Shown in pieces: positions 62,341 to 64,000 of a DNA stretch of 64,000 bases; positions within the stretch are counted from its first letter, which is position 1; each line of letters begins with the position of its first letter. The notes below the pieces were generated by a model. The model made no database searches, was not told the DNA's origin, and worked only from the letters and a program-made list of their open reading frames with translations. The stretch covers positions 744,001 through 808,000 of the forward strand of contig NZ_AP028070.1 of the NCBI RefSeq assembly GCF_030297175.1. The letters run 5' to 3'. A program made the position numbers and the translations under genes. The stretch comes from Marinobacter sp. LA51. Its GTDB lineage: Bacteria; Pseudomonadota; Gammaproteobacteria; Pseudomonadales; Oleiphilaceae.

Positions 62341-64000
62341 GGTTTGACGGCCAATGCTGTTATCCAGGGTCTTCCCACAGACGGCATCCTTACAAGGATC
62401 ATCTTTGTTGATCTGCGTCGGATCCGTGATGAATGCTTCCGCCTTGCCCTGAGTGATTGTGCGAATCTCAGCGCCATCGAGGGCGACAGTGATGCCACTC
62501 GGTGCGTAGTCGGTTCCACCGCCGCCTATTAGGTCGCCTTTGCCAAATTCACCATCGCTATCCAAATCAAAAACAGGATCTTCAGGCGCTTCTCCAGAAA
62601 CAATCTGGAGATCCATGATGTAGCCGCGACGACCGCTGCCGCAGGGGTCCGGATCGGGGATCAGCGTGCTGAAGCGGACGCGGTCCGGAAAAATTCCAAA
62701 CGGATAGCTGGCCCGACTGATGACCCGTTCACCGGTCTTGTTACCGTTGTAAATCAAGTCCAGGTACCAGCCCTGCTCATTTGTGAGCTTGTTGCTGGAG
62801 GTTTTCCGAATGCCAAATTCGTTGTCTCCGGAACCGTCAGCACGCGCAACCGTGACCTCGTCTTGTCGGGTGATTGTCTGCTCCAGAAGATCGCTACGAG
62901 TCAGATTGACCTGCTGAAGGTCGTCGGTGATTGCGTAGAGTGTTTGGACCTGATCCGTGGTGTCATCACCATTCCGGTTAAAGCTCCCGGTACCAATGGT
63001 CAGGATGAGCTCGTCCAGATTAGAAGGGTTGATGGTCAGCCGTGGTGATACGGTGATCGGCTGAGCGTTGCCGTCCGGATCCTGTGCCGTGAAAACTTTC
63101 TCCAGAGACCAATTGCTCGGGTTTTTGGCGAGCAGGTCAAAGCGCCAGAGATTGCCGAGCAGATCGCCCGCATAGACGTACTGAGTGATCGCGCCTCGGT
63201 CTGGGAAGTTTGTCAAAACTGGCGCTGCCAGGCCATTTGGACTGGCGGAGCTTCCTGCGCCGGTTTCAAACTGCTTCAGCAGGGTACCGTCAGAGAGTCG
63301 TACCACAAACAGGCTGGCCTTTTCGTCATTGCCGTTGTAACCGTTGCCGAAAATTGCAGCCCACTCGCCATTTGGAAGACGGGCGATCTCAGGGTCGGTG
63401 ACACCAAACCCGAGATCGGGGTGGGTGAACTCCCAGAGCACCTTATCCTCATCGACGACTGTAGGGTCGGTGACATCGATCGCAAAAACGGTTTGGCCGC
63501 CGGCTCCCATGCTTCCTAGCAGCACGGTACGCCACTTGGTGGTGCCATCCGTATTGATATAGGCATCAAGGGCCTTTGGAGAACCGTCGACGAAATATCG
63601 ATGGTCATAATTAGACGACATCAGCGATGAAACCTGGGCATAACTTGAACCTGCAGCTGGCGTTAACAATTCGCCTGGCATGTAGGCAAACAGCTCGTCA
63701 CCATTATCGCTATCGAAGGCATGAAGCATGCCGTCATTTGAAGCAACAAAAAGAGCTTTGGTCCGATTTTGATAGTCAGATGTCGAGCGATAAGTCGCAT
63801 ATTTAGTGCCAGCGTCGCCCGGCAGTCTTGAGAACCCGTAGTTTGAGTTGCTCACGAACAGTGGGTTGGCGTTGATGATGTCGCCGAGCAAGCGGCGAAC
63901 CGTGGTGCCGTCTTCGTTGGTGAAGTCGCGATCCCGGAAGCTGCTGTGGGCATTGGCTTCGCCCCTTATCCAGGCAATCCGGTTGGTCCCAAGGTTATCG
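62323..64000 (-). CDS. pilY1: Type IV pilus tip/assembly protein PilY1 (partial, C-terminal part)
   Basis: The 5' part lies beyond the window: the frame stays open to base 64000 (DNLGTNRIAWIRGE upstream of LLGDIINANPLFV), so the TTG at 63891 is not a real start. The visible 559 residues form the C-terminal beta-propeller (LFVASNDGMLHAFDSDNGDELFAYMPGELL; VLLGSMGAGGQTVFAIDVTDPT; YAGDLLGNLWRFDL). A calcium-type loop DLDSDGEFGKGD (62533-62568) corresponds to the loop that governs pilus extension and retraction in Pseudomonas PilY1. Four downstream cysteines could pair. Head of the visible pilY1-pilY2-pilE block. Confidence 0.93.
   Translation of the reverse strand, partial: DNLGTNRIAWIRGEANAHSSFRDRDFTNEDGTTVRRLLGDIINANPLFVSNSNYGFSRLPGDAGTKYATYRSTSDYQNRTKALFVASNDGMLHAFDSDNGDELFAYMPGELLTPAAGSSYAQVSSLMSSNYDHRYFVDGSPKALDAYINTDGTTKWRTVLLGSMGAGGQTVFAIDVTDPTVVDEDKVLWEFTHPDLGFGVTDPEIARLPNGEWAAIFGNGYNGNDEKASLFVVRLSDGTLLKQFETGAGSSASPNGLAAPVLTNFPDRGAITQYVYAGDLLGNLWRFDLLAKNPSNWSLEKVFTAQDPDGNAQPITVSPRLTINPSNLDELILTIGTGSFNRNGDDTTDQVQTLYAITDDLQQVNLTRSDLLEQTITRQDEVTVARADGSGDNEFGIRKTSSNKLTNEQGWYLDLIYNGNKTGERVISRASYPFGIFPDRVRFSTLIPDPDPCGSGRRGYIMDLQIVSGEAPEDPVFDLDSDGEFGKGDLIGGGGTDYAPSGITVALDGAEIRTITQGKAEAFITDPTQINKDDPCKDAVCGKTLDNSIGRQTWEQLR

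Overview
The window is a stretch of core chromosome from a gammaproteobacterium with moderately high G+C, most like Marinobacter. The evidence is gene content and order: ptsP beside rppH, the aroKB cluster behind pilMNOPQ, nrdR-rib-nusB-thiL-pgpA, rpsT divergent from murJ-ribF-ileS-lspA-FKBP-ispH-pilE, plus a wax ester synthase/diacylglycerol acyltransferase, which is typical of marine oil degraders. The genus is inferred; there is no rRNA gene to settle it. I saw no tRNA, rRNA, CRISPR array, prophage or insertion sequence.

Layout. 1-4.3 kb: rppH, ptsP and a patatin-like protein on the + strand. 4.3-13 kb, all minus: argS, a SPOR protein, hslV-hslU (with a heat-shock type promoter), an Ig-like lipoprotein and priA. 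13.2-15 kb: rpmE and a malic enzyme. 15-26 kb: penicillin-binding protein 1A divergent from pilMNOPQ, then aroK, aroB and a DamX-like AAA/SPOR protein with a pure Pro-Glu repeat. 26-33 kb: gltBD and hemE. 33-38 kb: a small PilZ protein flanked on both sides by long structured repeats, then radA and ettA (minus). 37.4-44 kb: glyA, nrdR, ribD, ribB, ribH, nusB, thiL, pgpA. 44-50 kb: accessory genes (DUF6316-like, DUF2057-like, wax ester synthase, a YhaJ-like LysR regulator divergent from a glutathionyl-hydroquinone reductase) and ispB. 50-53.6 kb: rplU, rpmA, obgE, proB, rpsT. 53.9-61.4 kb: murJ, ribF, ileS, lspA, FKBP, ispH. 61.4-64 kb (minus): the end of a type IV pilus minor-pilin operon, pilY1 (cut by the window edge), a PilY2-like gene and pilE.

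How they work together: type IV pilus genes occur twice (the inner-membrane/secretin complex and the PilY1/PilE tip components), with a PilZ protein as a possible c-di-GMP link. Nitrogen control and assimilation appear as ptsP and gltBD. Riboflavin synthesis is incomplete here: riboflavin synthase is absent from its usual place and the GTP cyclohydrolase II domain fused to RibB lacks its catalytic motifs.

The most unusual signal is a three-copy family of structured repeats (6310-6418, 33281-33458, 33984-34087). Each has a related core that can fold into two small hairpins, enclosed by a 24-28 bp outer stem. The outer stem sequence differs completely between copies but stays self-complementary within each copy. 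All three lie just downstream of stop codons. One carries an extra segment of about 76 bases containing two further perfect hairpins.
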